Positions 52,267-61,569 of a stretch of DNA of 64,000 bases are shown here, in pieces. Origin of the DNA: Neorhodopirellula pilleata (lineage in GTDB: Bacteria > Planctomycetota > Planctomycetia > Pirellulales > Pirellulaceae); the NCBI RefSeq assembly GCF_007859915.1, contig NZ_SJPM01000010.1, forward strand, positions 66,743 to 130,742, written 5' to 3'. The notes below the pieces were generated by a model. It was not told where the DNA came from and did not search any database. It was given only the letters and a program-made list of their open reading frames with translations. The position numbers and the translations under genes were made by a program. How positions within the stretch are numbered: position 1 is the stretch's first letter; every line of letters begins with the position of its first letter.

Positions 52267-53661
52267 ATGATGCCTCACACATCCCCACGACGTGTGAATC
52301 GGCGTGTCTTCCTCGCCCGTTCCACCCTGGCTTATGTCTCTACCTCGGTTGCCTACACTTGTTGGGCAGCCGGTGGGAATCATGTCAACGCAAATGACAA
52401 GAATGATCGTCCCAAGGTCGCGTTGATCGGGGCCGGTTGGCAACCGGATAAAAGACGTCGCGGACGAGGACTCGAAATCGGTAAACAGGCGACCGCGCAC
52501 GCGGATTTGGTCGCAATTTGTGAAGTCGATTCGGTGGCGGCGAAGTTCGCTCATCAGACGCTCACCCAAGGCCGATGCGAACTGTTGAGCGATTACCGCC
52601 AAATCATCGATCGCGATGACATCGACGCGGTCTTGATCGCCACGCCCGATCACTGGCATGCCAAGATCGCGATCGAGGCGATGCGGTCTGGAAAAGACGT
52701 CTATTGCGAAAAACCGGCGTCGTTGACGATCGACGAAGGCATCCAGATGCGAGCCGCGGTCAAGGAAACCGGCCGCGTGATGCAAATCGGAACGCAACAG
52801 CGTAGTGAGTACAATTCTCGTTTCTTGACCGCGATCGCGATGGTCCGCGACGGCCGGCTTGGAAAACTGCAACGTATTCGCATCGGACTCGGTCCGGGTT
52901 GGCGAGGCGGTCCATTCCAGGCTTCGTCACCACCGCCGACGTTGGATTGGAACCAATGGCTCGGTCCCGCGCCGATGGCGGATTACCGGCCCGAGCGGAC
53001 CCATCGCACGTTCCGTTGGTGGTATGAATACGCGGGCGGTCAGTTGGCCGATTGGGGTGCCCATCATGTCGACATTGCCCAGTGGGCGATCGGTCACGAC
53101 AACCACGGACCGATTTCCGTCACAGCGACCGGTGACTTGAATCAACCGCTCAACAACGGCATGCCGACCCGCGCGGACATGTACAACACACCGGTCGGTT
53201 TCTCGGTTCGGTGCGTCTTTCCCGCCAACCCAAACGTCGTCGCGAGCGATGGTGACACGATCGAAATGTTGATCGACGACGGACGCAACGGCATCATCTT
53301 CGAAGGCGATCGCGGTCGATTCTTTGTCAATCGGGCAACGCTCGAAGGCACCTTGGTCGATGAACTTGCCGAGCAGCCGCTGCCCGCCGATGCGATCGAG
53401 AAGTTGACCGGGTCATCCGATCGGGTCTCGCATATGCAAAACTTTTTTGACTGCATGAGAAGCCGACAAACTCCGATTGCCCCGATCGAATCGCATCACC
53501 GCACGATCTCCACCTGCCATCTGGCGAACCTTTCGGTACGATTGGGCCGCGAGTTGAAGTGGGATGCGAAGAACGAGCAATTTATCGGCGACGAGATGGC
53601 CAACTCCATGTTGTCCCGACACTCCCGTTCAGGTTTCGAAATCGAAGGAAATCATTCATGA
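52267..53661 (+). CDS. Tat-exported Gfo/Idh/MocA-family oxidoreductase
   Basis: About 464 aa from ATG 52267 (a second ATG follows immediately); the frame opens at 52135 without a leader. The N-terminus carries a twin-arginine signal (RRVNRRVFLARSTLAYVS). KVALIGAGWQ starts the NAD(P)-binding fold, and GKDVYCEKPASLT and ADWGAHHVDIAQWAIG are family marks. Planctomycetes have many such exported paralogues, thought to process sugars or polyols. It overlaps the next oxidoreductase by 4 bp. Confidence 0.85.
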   Translation: MMPHTSPRRVNRRVFLARSTLAYVSTSVAYTCWAAGGNHVNANDKNDRPKVALIGAGWQPDKRRRGRGLEIGKQATAHADLVAICEVDSVAAKFAHQTLTQGRCELLSDYRQIIDRDDIDAVLIATPDHWHAKIAIEAMRSGKDVYCEKPASLTIDEGIQMRAAVKETGRVMQIGTQQRSEYNSRFLTAIAMVRDGRLGKLQRIRIGLGPGWRGGPFQASSPPPTLDWNQWLGPAPMADYRPERTHRTFRWWYEYAGGQLADWGAHHVDIAQWAIGHDNHGPISVTATGDLNQPLNNGMPTRADMYNTPVGFSVRCVFPANPNVVASDGDTIEMLIDDGRNGIIFEGDRGRFFVNRATLEGTLVDELAEQPLPADAIEKLTGSSDRVSHMQNFFDCMRSRQTPIAPIESHHRTISTCHLANLSVRLGRELKWDAKNEQFIGDEMANSMLSRHSRSGFEIEGNHS

Positions 53662-54716
53662 CGCAGTCGAAGGTGAAGTTCGGATTGATCGGGTTCGGAG
53701 CGTGGGGCCAACATCACGCCGATGCGATCACGAAGTGCAAGGGTGCCGAGTTGGCCGCGATCGCGGCACGTAGCGAATCGTCCGCCGCCAGAGCAAGGGA
53801 AACCTATCCCGATGCGTTTGTGACGACCGACTATCGTGAACTGGCGACTCGCGACGATCTCGATGTGGTCGACGTGGTTGTACCCAGCGATCTGCATCAC
53901 GAAATTGCCACTTGCGTACTTGAGAACGATAAGCATCTGTTGCTGGAAAAACCGATGTGTGTGTCGCTGGCCGACTGCGACCATTTGATCCGATTGGCCG
54001 CACAGCAAGACCGCTTGCTGTGCGTCGGTCACGAGTTACGGTTGTCGTCGATGTGGGGCAAAGTCAAACAGATGATCGAAGATGATTTCATCGGAATGCC
54101 GCAGTACTGCCTCGTCGAATTATCACGGAACCCGTATCGCCAAGGTGCCGACGGATGGCGGTACGACATTGACCGTGTCGGCAATTGGATCTTGGAAGAA
54201 CCGATCCATTTCTTCGACTTGGCAAAATGGTATCTGCAGCGTTCGGGCACTCCCGAAACGGTGTACGCGACGGCAAATTCACGCCAGCCCGAACGTCCGG
54301 AGTTGCAGGACAATTTCAGTGCGATCGTCCACTTTTCCGGAGGTGCCTACGCGGTTGTTTCGCAAACGCTGAGCGCGTTTGAACATCACCAAACGGTTAA
54401 AGTCACGGGGACCAAGGGCGCGCTTTGGGCGTCATGGAGCGGTGCGATGGACCGCACCCGACATCCGACGTTTTCGCTACGTGCGTTCGACGGTAACGAG
54501 GTCACCACGGTGCCGATCGACAAACCGACCGGCGAACTGTTTGAGCTCGAAGACCAAGTCGAAAGAGTCGTCGAAGCGATCGCCGACGGACGACCGCTGC
54601 ACTGCACCGCCCAAGACGGGCGGTGGTCGGTGGCGATGTGTTTGGCCGCATCGGAATCGGTCGCCAAAGGCAAGAAGATCAAGATCGACCCGGCTTGCTC
54701 ACTTCACGAGTCGTAG
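53658..54716 (+). CDS. Gfo/Idh/MocA-family oxidoreductase, cytosolic
   Basis: 352 aa from ATG 53658, overlapping the previous stop as ATGA. It lacks a signal peptide. GLIGFGAWGQHHADAI is the dinucleotide motif, HLLLEKPMCVSL the catalytic Lys region and EEPIHFFDLAKWYL the C-terminal block. It is coupled to a Tat-exported member of the same family, suggesting related substrates on two sides of the membrane. Its last codons (HES-stop) lie in the first unit of the 36-bp repeat array. Confidence 0.85.
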   Translation: MTQSKVKFGLIGFGAWGQHHADAITKCKGAELAAIAARSESSAARARETYPDAFVTTDYRELATRDDLDVVDVVVPSDLHHEIATCVLENDKHLLLEKPMCVSLADCDHLIRLAAQQDRLLCVGHELRLSSMWGKVKQMIEDDFIGMPQYCLVELSRNPYRQGADGWRYDIDRVGNWILEEPIHFFDLAKWYLQRSGTPETVYATANSRQPERPELQDNFSAIVHFSGGAYAVVSQTLSAFEHHQTVKVTGTKGALWASWSGAMDRTRHPTFSLRAFDGNEVTTVPIDKPTGELFELEDQVERVVEAIADGRPLHCTAQDGRWSVAMCLAASESVAKGKKIKIDPACSLHES

Positions 54717-54895
54717 CCGGAGTCGCAAGACTTCGGTAGCCACGAGTCGTAGCCGGAGTCGCAAGACTTCGGTAGCCTTTGGTAAAGCTTCTGAACTCTT
54801 GCGAGTCCAGCTACGACAACGGCTTCTGAACTCTTGGGAGTCCAGCTACCACAACGGCTCTGAACTCTTGGGAGTCCAGCTACCACGAAGGCCGG
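54705..54895. repeat. 36-bp repeat array: two direct then three inverted units
   Basis: Two perfect 36-bp units (54705-54740 and 54741-54776; CACGAGTCGTAGCCGGAGTC plus a 16-bp end) are followed from about 54787 by three units of about 35 bp with GAACTCTTGCGAGTCCAGCT or its close variant, which are diverged inverse copies. There are no spacers, so this is not CRISPR. The array covers the stop of the upstream gene and ends 13 bp before the leuS stop. Confidence 0.8.
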
Positions 54896-54907
54896 AAATT
54901 CTAATGG

Positions 54908-57772
54908 TCACTTCACGACTAAGTTGACCATCCGTCCGGGGACCACGATGGACTTGACGATCTGTTTTCCCTCGATGGCCGATGCGACGGCTTCGTTGGC
55001 CAGGGCGGCTTCTTTCATTGCGTCTTGAGACGCATCCGGGGCAACGGAGATTTTCGCGCGGAGCTTGCCGTTGATTTGGACGGGAATCTCGATGCTCGAT
55101 TCCTGGATCGCGGTTTCGTCCCATTTCGGCCAAGGTTGTTTGGCGATCGATTCGTCGTGGCCGAGCAGGCTCCATAGTTCTTCGCAGAGATGCGGTGCGT
55201 ACGGGGCGAGTAGGATCAGGAATGTTTCCATGGCTTCGCGCGGCCGCGTTTCGGCTCGGGTGAAGTGGTTGGTGAATTCCATCATCTTGGCGATCGCCGT
55301 GTTGAAACTGAGTGCTTCGGTGTCCTCGGTCACCTTGCGGATCGTTTGATGCAGCACGCGAAGCTGTTCTTCGTCGCATGGCGTGTCGACGACGGCGTCG
55401 ATCAACGCCAATTCTTCGGCCCCGTCGTCGACCATCATCCGCCATACGCGGTCCAAGAAACTACGGACGCCTCCGACGCCGTTCATCGCCCAAGGCTTGG
55501 TCGCTTCGAGAGGGCCCATGAACATCTCGTACAAACGCAACGAGTCGGCACCGTATTGGCTGACGACCGCGTCGGGGTTGACCACGTTGCCGCGGCTCTT
55601 GCTCATCTTGAATGCGCGACTGTCGACCTTGATCGACGGATCGGACTTCAAGACGAATCCTTCGCCTTTCTTTTCGACGTCGTCTTCGCTGAATGAAACG
55701 GACTCGACCGGCTCACCTTCGCGGGTGACCCGATTGCCTTCGGCGTCTTTCTTGACGTTCTTCGTTGAGACGTGCTGGCCGCTTTGGTTGACATAACCGC
55801 TGAATTCGACTTCGCCAAGGATCATGCCCTGGTTGACCAAACGTTGGAACGGTTCGGCGACACTGACGTGGCCTCGGTCGTAGAGCACTTTGTGCCAAAA
55901 TCGCGAATAGAGCAAATGCAGCACGGCATGTTCGGCACCGCCGACGTACAGATCGACCGGCATCCACTGTTTTTCGAGTTCCGGATCGACGAAAGCTTTT
56001 GTGTTTTTAGGATCGATGTACCGCAGATAGTACCAACACGATCCGGCCCACTGCGGCATCGTGTTGGTTTCGCGGCGGTAGCGTTTGCCGTCGAGTTCGA
56101 CGATCAACCAATCGTCGTCCGCTTTGGCGAGCGGCGGTTCGGGGCGACCGTGCGGCTTGAAATCCTCAAGCTGCGGCAACGTAACCGGCAATTGATCATC
56201 CGGGACGACACGTTTGATCCCGGTCGGATTGCCGTCGGCATCGATTTCATGAAGGATCGGGAACGGTTCGCCCCAAAAACGCTGGCGGCTGAACAACCAG
56301 TCGCGGAGCTTGTAGTTGATCGCTTGACGAGCCAAACCGTGTTGGGCGAGCGTCGCGGTCAACGCGGATTTGACTTCCGCGGTCGTTTGTCCGTCAAACT
56401 CGCCGCTGTTGATCGCGGTTCCTTCGGCGACGTAGCAGGCTTTCCCGGCCATGATCTCATCGTGTTGTTCGTGATCGGCGGGCGGGCCGACGACGGGGAT
56501 GACGGGCAACCCGAACTCGACGGCGAATTCGAAATCGCGGATGTCATGAGCGGGTACCGCCATGATCGCACCGGTGCCGTAACCGGCCAAGACATAATCG
56601 GCGACCCAAACGGGGATCAGTCGACCGTCGGCGGGATTGATCGCGTAGGTGCCCGTGAAGACACCGGTTTTGGCGCGGTCACCGTCGGTTCGTTCGCGGT
56701 CGCTTTTGAAGGACGCCTTTTCGCGGTATGCGTCGACGGCGGCTTTTTGATCGCCGGTTACCAAACGGTCGATCAACGGATGCTCGGGAGCGACGACCAT
56801 GTACGTCGCACCGAACAAAGTATCAGGCCGCGTTGTGTAAACCCGCAACGCATCGCCGTCGGAAGTCACCGGGAATCCGGATGAGGTTCGGGCTCGCTTG
56901 AACGCTTCGAAAGGACCCTGGGAGGATTCTTTCGAATCGGTCGCCGCCAGATAAAAATCAACCTCGGCACCGGTCGAGCGACCGATCCAATCGGACTGCA
57001 ATTTCTTGATCCCGGTCGGCCAATCCAAGTCGTCCAGCCCGTCGAGCAATCGCTCGGCGTAATCGGTGATTCGCAGCATCCATTGTCGCAGCGGAATCCG
57101 CTTGACGGGATGGTTGCCGACTTCGCTGAGTCCGTCGCTGACCTCTTCATTGGCCAGCACCGTTCCTAAATTCGGGCACCAGTTTACCAACGCGTCGTCT
57201 TGGTAGGCCAAACGCTTCGAGTCGCGATAAAGTTCGATCGCCGTTTCTCCCTCGCGGGAGATCTCGTCGGGCACGGGCAACTCGGCCATCGGGCGGCCTT
57301 TTTGTTGTTCGTGATCGAACCAGGTATCGTACAGGACCGTGAAAATCCACTGGGTCCAACGGAAGTATTCCTCGTCGGTCGTCGCCAATACGCGATCCCA
57401 GTCGTAACTGAATCCGAGCAACTTCAATTGACGAGTGAAGTTATCGATGTTGCGCTGCGTTTGCACTCGCGGATGTTCGCCGGTCTTGATCGCATGTTCT
57501 TCGGCGGGCAACCCGAACGCATCGAACCCCATCGGGTGCAATACGCATTCGCCGCGTGCCCGGGCGAACCGCGAGATGATGTCCGTCGCCGTGTAGCCCT
57601 CGGGGTGCCCGACGTGCAGCCCATCGCCGCTGGGGTAGGGGAACATGTCCAAGACGTAGCGTTTCTTGGTTCCGGCGGGAAGATCGCCGAGCGGCGGCGT
57701 GGCGAAGGTGCGGTGTTCGTCCCAGAAAGCCTGCCAGCGTGGTTCGATGTAGGTGGGGTTGTAGCGGACCAT
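54908..57772 (-). CDS. leuS: Leucyl-tRNA synthetase
   Basis: 954 aa. The class I HIGH motif appears as DGLHVGHPEGY, the KMSKS motif as FKMSKSRGNVVNPD. PMGFDAFGLPAEEHAIKTG, DTWFDHEQQKG and VVAPEHPLIDRLVTGD (editing domain) fit LeuRS. The C-terminal KAKISVAPDASQDAM block is complete. It charges tRNA-Leu. It is somewhat longer than E. coli LeuRS (860 aa), through inserted loops. It stands alone. Confidence 0.97.
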   Translation of the reverse strand: MVRYNPTYIEPRWQAFWDEHRTFATPPLGDLPAGTKKRYVLDMFPYPSGDGLHVGHPEGYTATDIISRFARARGECVLHPMGFDAFGLPAEEHAIKTGEHPRVQTQRNIDNFTRQLKLLGFSYDWDRVLATTDEEYFRWTQWIFTVLYDTWFDHEQQKGRPMAELPVPDEISREGETAIELYRDSKRLAYQDDALVNWCPNLGTVLANEEVSDGLSEVGNHPVKRIPLRQWMLRITDYAERLLDGLDDLDWPTGIKKLQSDWIGRSTGAEVDFYLAATDSKESSQGPFEAFKRARTSSGFPVTSDGDALRVYTTRPDTLFGATYMVVAPEHPLIDRLVTGDQKAAVDAYREKASFKSDRERTDGDRAKTGVFTGTYAINPADGRLIPVWVADYVLAGYGTGAIMAVPAHDIRDFEFAVEFGLPVIPVVGPPADHEQHDEIMAGKACYVAEGTAINSGEFDGQTTAEVKSALTATLAQHGLARQAINYKLRDWLFSRQRFWGEPFPILHEIDADGNPTGIKRVVPDDQLPVTLPQLEDFKPHGRPEPPLAKADDDWLIVELDGKRYRRETNTMPQWAGSCWYYLRYIDPKNTKAFVDPELEKQWMPVDLYVGGAEHAVLHLLYSRFWHKVLYDRGHVSVAEPFQRLVNQGMILGEVEFSGYVNQSGQHVSTKNVKKDAEGNRVTREGEPVESVSFSEDDVEKKGEGFVLKSDPSIKVDSRAFKMSKSRGNVVNPDAVVSQYGADSLRLYEMFMGPLEATKPWAMNGVGGVRSFLDRVWRMMVDDGAEELALIDAVVDTPCDEEQLRVLHQTIRKVTEDTEALSFNTAIAKMMEFTNHFTRAETRPREAMETFLILLAPYAPHLCEELWSLLGHDESIAKQPWPKWDETAIQESSIEIPVQINGKLRAKISVAPDASQDAMKEAALANEAVASAIEGKQIVKSIVVPGRMVNLVVK

Positions 57773-58237
57773 GCGAAATTGATGCGTCGTGCGAGAGGAA
57801 TGGATTCAAGTTGAGAACGTCATTGTCGGCAAATTAGAGTCGCCCCAAGCGATTTAGGAAAGTCGACCGCCGTCGACGGCTTGCCCGCAAGTCGAGCTGG
57901 TGCGGCGCGACGGCTTCATCGGCCTGAAATTTCGTTCGATCCGACGACGATTTCTTTGCGACTTCCTAAATGATCGTTGCACAAGCGGGGGAATCTCTGT
58001 CGGTCAGGCGTGTTGTAGCGATTGTGCCTTCCAGGCAAAAAATGCTTGGGTCAATGGCCCCTGAAAACCGGTTGACGCGGACGCCCCGCTTCATTCCGCG
58101 TCCCATGTTAGTGGTGGACGCTGAGCTGCCAATGCGAGTGTTCCGATCCGCACCGTCGCATTTCTCTCCAAGAGATTTGCGTTGTAACTCGCGGATTGTC
58201 TCAACATTAAACATCAACCCACTTTGGGATAGACAAC
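57773..58237. other. Upstream region shared by leuS and the flagellin gene
   Basis: This 465-bp gap contains an inverted pair (TTTAGGAAAGTCG near 57853 and CGACTTCCTAAA at 57959-57970). It must carry the flagellin promoter and leader. I could not identify a convincing sigma-28 or sigma-54 box. The flagellin start has only a weak upstream purine run (GGGATAG). A 93-codon frame at 57970-58251 seems spurious. Confidence 0.35.
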
Positions 58238-60277
58238 ATGACTCGAATTAACACCAACGTTTCCTCTTTGGTCGCTCAGAACCGTCTTCAAAGCAGCAAT
58301 GCCGATTTGCAAAAATCGCTGACACGCTTGAGCACTGGTTTGCGAATCAACAGTGGTTCAGATGACCCCGCCGGTTTGCTCGCCAGTGAAGCACTTCGCA
58401 GCGAAATCACCGGCTTGAACAAAGCGATCAGCAACACGCAACGTGCCAGCCAGATCATCAGCACCGCCGACAGCGCCCTAGGCCAAGTCGGTAACCTGCT
58501 TAACGACATCAAGGGCCTCGTCAACGAAGCCGGCAACTCGGGTGCGTTGAGCGCCGACGAAATTGCCGCTAACCAACTTCAAATCGACTCGTCACTCGAA
58601 GCGATCAACCGGATCGCTCAAACGACGACCTTCCAAGGCCGAAAACTGCTCGACGGGTCTCAAGACTTCATCAGCAACATCGGTAGCGTCGCGACGGTCA
58701 AGGACGCTTCGATCGATCAAGCCAAGCTTGGCAAAGCGGGCAAGATTGATGTGTCGGTCGACATCACCTCCGCCGCCGAGCAAGCATCCGTTGAATTGAG
58801 TGCCGATGCATTCAACGCTTCGGATATTGATCCATCGGCAACCAACAATGTTGCGACGAAGACATCGACGATTTCGATCGGTGGCGAGACCGTCACCATC
58901 ACCGGTAATGCCGACTTCGATAGCGTGACGATCACCGCAGACAATGCGTTGGCCGCAACCGCCACGGCGGACAACACTGCCGGTGCAATCGAAATCACGT
59001 TCGACGGCGACTCGAACCCCTCTGACGTTCAAGACGTTCTGGACGTTCTCAACGGAATCGAAGGCATTGTTGCCACGTCCGATGGAGACGGCACGGGGAC
59101 CGTTGTTACTGGCGATGCGGCAGCGCTTGCTGCCACGACCGATGGCACCGATGTTGGTTTAAAGGTCACCGGCGCGGGATTAGATGACTTGACGGTCAAC
59201 TATACCGCTGGAACGGGCGCAGACGTTGTGGCAACATTTGATGCGGATACCAACACGCTGAACGTTGCTCTCGGCACAACCACTTCCAATAACACCCTCA
59301 CAAACATCAAGTCGAAAGTGGATGCTTTAGACGATCTCAGCGCCGAAATTGTTGATGATCAAGGAGACGCACTCACTGGTTTTGACGACCTGACTGTTTC
59401 AACCACTGATCTTCCTGAAGAAGCGACTGGAACGAAGGTTTCAGCCGGCTTGAAGGACGACCTGGTCTTCCAACTCAGTGGCACCGATGGTGCCGAAACG
59501 TTCAACTTCGGTGCCGGAACCTCGCTCGCGCAAATCAAGGCCGCCGTGAACTTGGTCAGCGATTCGACGGGCGTCAAAGCCGACGGCACGTCCACCCTGA
59601 CGTTCAAGAGCGATGACTATGGCAAGAAGGCGTTGGTAAACATCGACGTCATCAATGAAGGTAGCAGCGGAGCATTCGAGTCGAGCTTGTCGGCCACCCG
59701 CGCCAACGGCACCGACATCAAGGCCAGCATCAACGGCGTCGCAGCCGATGGAAATGGCAATAGTTTCTCCATCAACACGTCAACGCTCTCGGTAAGCTTA
59801 AGCGTCGACGACGGCAGCACGACCGACTTCACGTTCAGCATCACCGGTGGTGGGGCAACATTCCAACTCGGTCCCCAAGTCAATAGCCAACAGCAAGCGT
59901 CGCTTGGTATCGCCAGCGTTTCGACCGGTAAGCTTGGTGGTGTCTCGGGTCGTCTGTACGAACTGGGCAGTGGCCAAGCCAAGAGCCTCTCGAATGATGC
60001 GACGGGCGCCGCCGACATCATCAACGAGGTCATCAGCAAGGTGTCCAAGGTTCGTGGTCGACTCGGTTCGTTCCAGTCGACGACATTGGAAAGCAACCTG
60101 GTTTCGCTCAGCGAAACGAAGGCGAACTTGCAAGAAGCCGAAAGCTCGATCCGTGACGCCGACTTCGCTCAAGAATCGGCCAACCTGACTCGTGCTCAGA
60201 TTCTGGTTCAGTCGGGTACGAACGTGCTCTCGCTGGCAAACCAAAACCCACGAAACGTTCTGTCGCTGTTGCGATAA
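58238..60277 (+). CDS. fliC: Flagellin with long variable central domain
   Basis: 679 aa. The conserved N-terminal D0/D1 region (RINTNVSSLVAQNRLQSSN, LSTGLRINSGSDDPAGL, TTTFQGRKLLDGS) and C-terminal D1/D0 (SIRDADFAQESANLTRAQIL and ending NPRNVLSLLR) are intact. The central part of about 400 aa is Thr/Asp/Ala-rich with few aromatics and forms the exposed filament surface. Exported by the flagellar type III apparatus, with FliS downstream as probable chaperone. A strong terminator follows at 60342. Confidence 0.95.
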   Translation: MTRINTNVSSLVAQNRLQSSNADLQKSLTRLSTGLRINSGSDDPAGLLASEALRSEITGLNKAISNTQRASQIISTADSALGQVGNLLNDIKGLVNEAGNSGALSADEIAANQLQIDSSLEAINRIAQTTTFQGRKLLDGSQDFISNIGSVATVKDASIDQAKLGKAGKIDVSVDITSAAEQASVELSADAFNASDIDPSATNNVATKTSTISIGGETVTITGNADFDSVTITADNALAATATADNTAGAIEITFDGDSNPSDVQDVLDVLNGIEGIVATSDGDGTGTVVTGDAAALAATTDGTDVGLKVTGAGLDDLTVNYTAGTGADVVATFDADTNTLNVALGTTTSNNTLTNIKSKVDALDDLSAEIVDDQGDALTGFDDLTVSTTDLPEEATGTKVSAGLKDDLVFQLSGTDGAETFNFGAGTSLAQIKAAVNLVSDSTGVKADGTSTLTFKSDDYGKKALVNIDVINEGSSGAFESSLSATRANGTDIKASINGVAADGNGNSFSINTSTLSVSLSVDDGSTTDFTFSITGGGATFQLGPQVNSQQQASLGIASVSTGKLGGVSGRLYELGSGQAKSLSNDATGAADIINEVISKVSKVRGRLGSFQSTTLESNLVSLSETKANLQEAESSIRDADFAQESANLTRAQILVQSGTNVLSLANQNPRNVLSLLR

Positions 60278-60341
60278 GCGAACGGATTTCTTCAGTCAGG
60301 TCCGGGGGGACTGACTCGAAGTTCAATCGTGAAACTCATCG

Positions 60342-60383
60342 AAATCCCGGAGTCCGCAATCTTGCAGGCTCCGGGATTTTTTG
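60342..60383 (+). terminator. Rho-independent terminator after flagellin
   Basis: AAATCCCGGAG (60342-60352) pairs with CTCCGGGATTT (60369-60379), and the right arm runs into a T-run. It lies 65 bp after the flagellin stop. Confidence 0.85.
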
Positions 60384-60422
60384 TGTGGGGAAACAATTCA
60401 AGCCGGCTACGCCACAAACACA

Positions 60423-60622
60423 CAAGCCCGACGCGCGAGCGAGGAGATTCACTGGTGTTAGGAAGTTTGGAACGAACTCCCTCGCTCGCCGGTCTGTTGA
60501 ATTAATCGTTTAACGGCAAGCCGCAGGCGACAGAGCTTGAAAACGCAGGCGCCTGCGGCTTGCCGTTAAACGAAAACGCCCAAACGTTCACTCAATCAAC
60601 ACGCCGTCGCGCGTCGGGCTTG
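60423..60622. repeat. Nested palindrome with GTTTAACGGCAAGCC core, copy 2
   Basis: It has the same architecture as 51892-52112: outer CAAGCCCG and CGGGCTTG words and a perfect 21-bp core palindrome. Positions 60481-60622 match copy 1 at 138 of 142. It separates the flagellin terminator from the fliS gene. Apparent frames across it are by-products. Confidence 0.85.
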
Positions 60623-60767
60623 TATCAATTTTGTTTGAAGAATACCGAACCGGCGATAACGGATGTGGCGGTTTATGCCGGTTATTCCGGTCGACCATTT
60701 GTTCAGAAAGTTTCGGTTAATCGTGCGCCGATACTCGAGACATCCCTGTCCTTCGATTCGATCTAGA

Positions 60768-61367
60768 ATGCTCATGAACTATCCCGACGACTCGATGCCC
60801 CAGCCTGATTCCGCTTCGCTGCCCGCTGCCTCGCCTTACGAGGCCTCCTATTACAGCGGTCCTGAACGACGGATCACGTTTGAAGATCCCACCGTCAATG
60901 TTCACACCGGTTTCGGCCGACGACGCACGGATAATTATCTTGAGTCAATGATCGCATCCGCCTCACCGGCGCGCTTGCGGTTGATGTTGATCGAAAAAGG
61001 CGTCGAAGTTGCCCGACATCTAGCCGGCGTTTGGCGAGACACTCCCGGAAAACGCGGAACCAACGAACATTCGCTCAAGTTGTTCGAACTGCTGTCCGAA
61101 CTGCTCAGCGGCGTTACGGACAAAAACGTGGAAGTCTGTCGCACGGTTGCCGACATGTACGTGTTCCTGTGCCAACATTTGATCGCGGCCGAAGAGAACG
61201 GTGACGCGTCGATGATCGACGAAATCCGCTTGGTGCTCGAAACCGAAGCGGAAACGTGGCGGATGGTTTGCGCCCAAGAGGGCGGCCAATCGTCGCCCCA
61301 ATCTCGAGCCGCCCAATTGCTCGGCGGAGACAAACCGTCCTCAGGCGGATTGAACTTGCAGGGGTAA
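60768..61367 (+). CDS. fliS: FliS-like flagellar export chaperone
   Basis: 199 aa from ATG 60768; ATG 60774 is equally possible. The core YLESMIASASPARLRLMLIEKGVEVAR matches FliS helix 1-2 (shown here as one family signature, 60939-61019), and later helices (LFELLSELLSGVT, VADMYVFLCQHL) complete the four-helix bundle. FliS binds the flagellin C-terminus and prevents early assembly. Extra N-terminal (about 50 aa) and C-terminal (about 35 aa) tails exceed the usual 130-aa FliS. Confidence 0.75.
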   Translation: MLMNYPDDSMPQPDSASLPAASPYEASYYSGPERRITFEDPTVNVHTGFGRRRTDNYLESMIASASPARLRLMLIEKGVEVARHLAGVWRDTPGKRGTNEHSLKLFELLSELLSGVTDKNVEVCRTVADMYVFLCQHLIAAEENGDASMIDEIRLVLETEAETWRMVCAQEGGQSSPQSRAAQLLGGDKPSSGGLNLQG

Positions 61368-61569
61368 CAACCGTAGGCTGGGTCGTAGCCGCTTCGGCGG
61401 AGACCCGGCATTTGCATGCGATTCAACAGCGATCAGGACTCGTGGTTTCGTCCACTACGATCAGATCGATTCGGGAAACGGATTCCAGCCGACCATCGGA
61501 CTGCCGGGTGTGCGTCGCAAAGCCTCCTTCACCCAGCCTACTTTTCTACTTTTCACGAGACCTTGACTG

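Noticed and set aside
54705..54895. A CRISPR array
   Set aside because: Units of 36 bp are adjacent without spacers and change orientation, and no cas genes are present.
55772..56884. A 370-codon plus-strand frame within leuS
   Set aside because: It is the antisense shadow of an unmistakable leucyl-tRNA synthetase.
57970..58251. A 93-codon frame overlapping the flagellin start
   Set aside because: It ends inside fliC and shows no conserved motif; the region is better explained as leader and promoter.
60560..60766. A 68-codon frame between flagellin and fliS
   Set aside because: Its first part lies in the palindromic repeat and the rest has no protein-like features.
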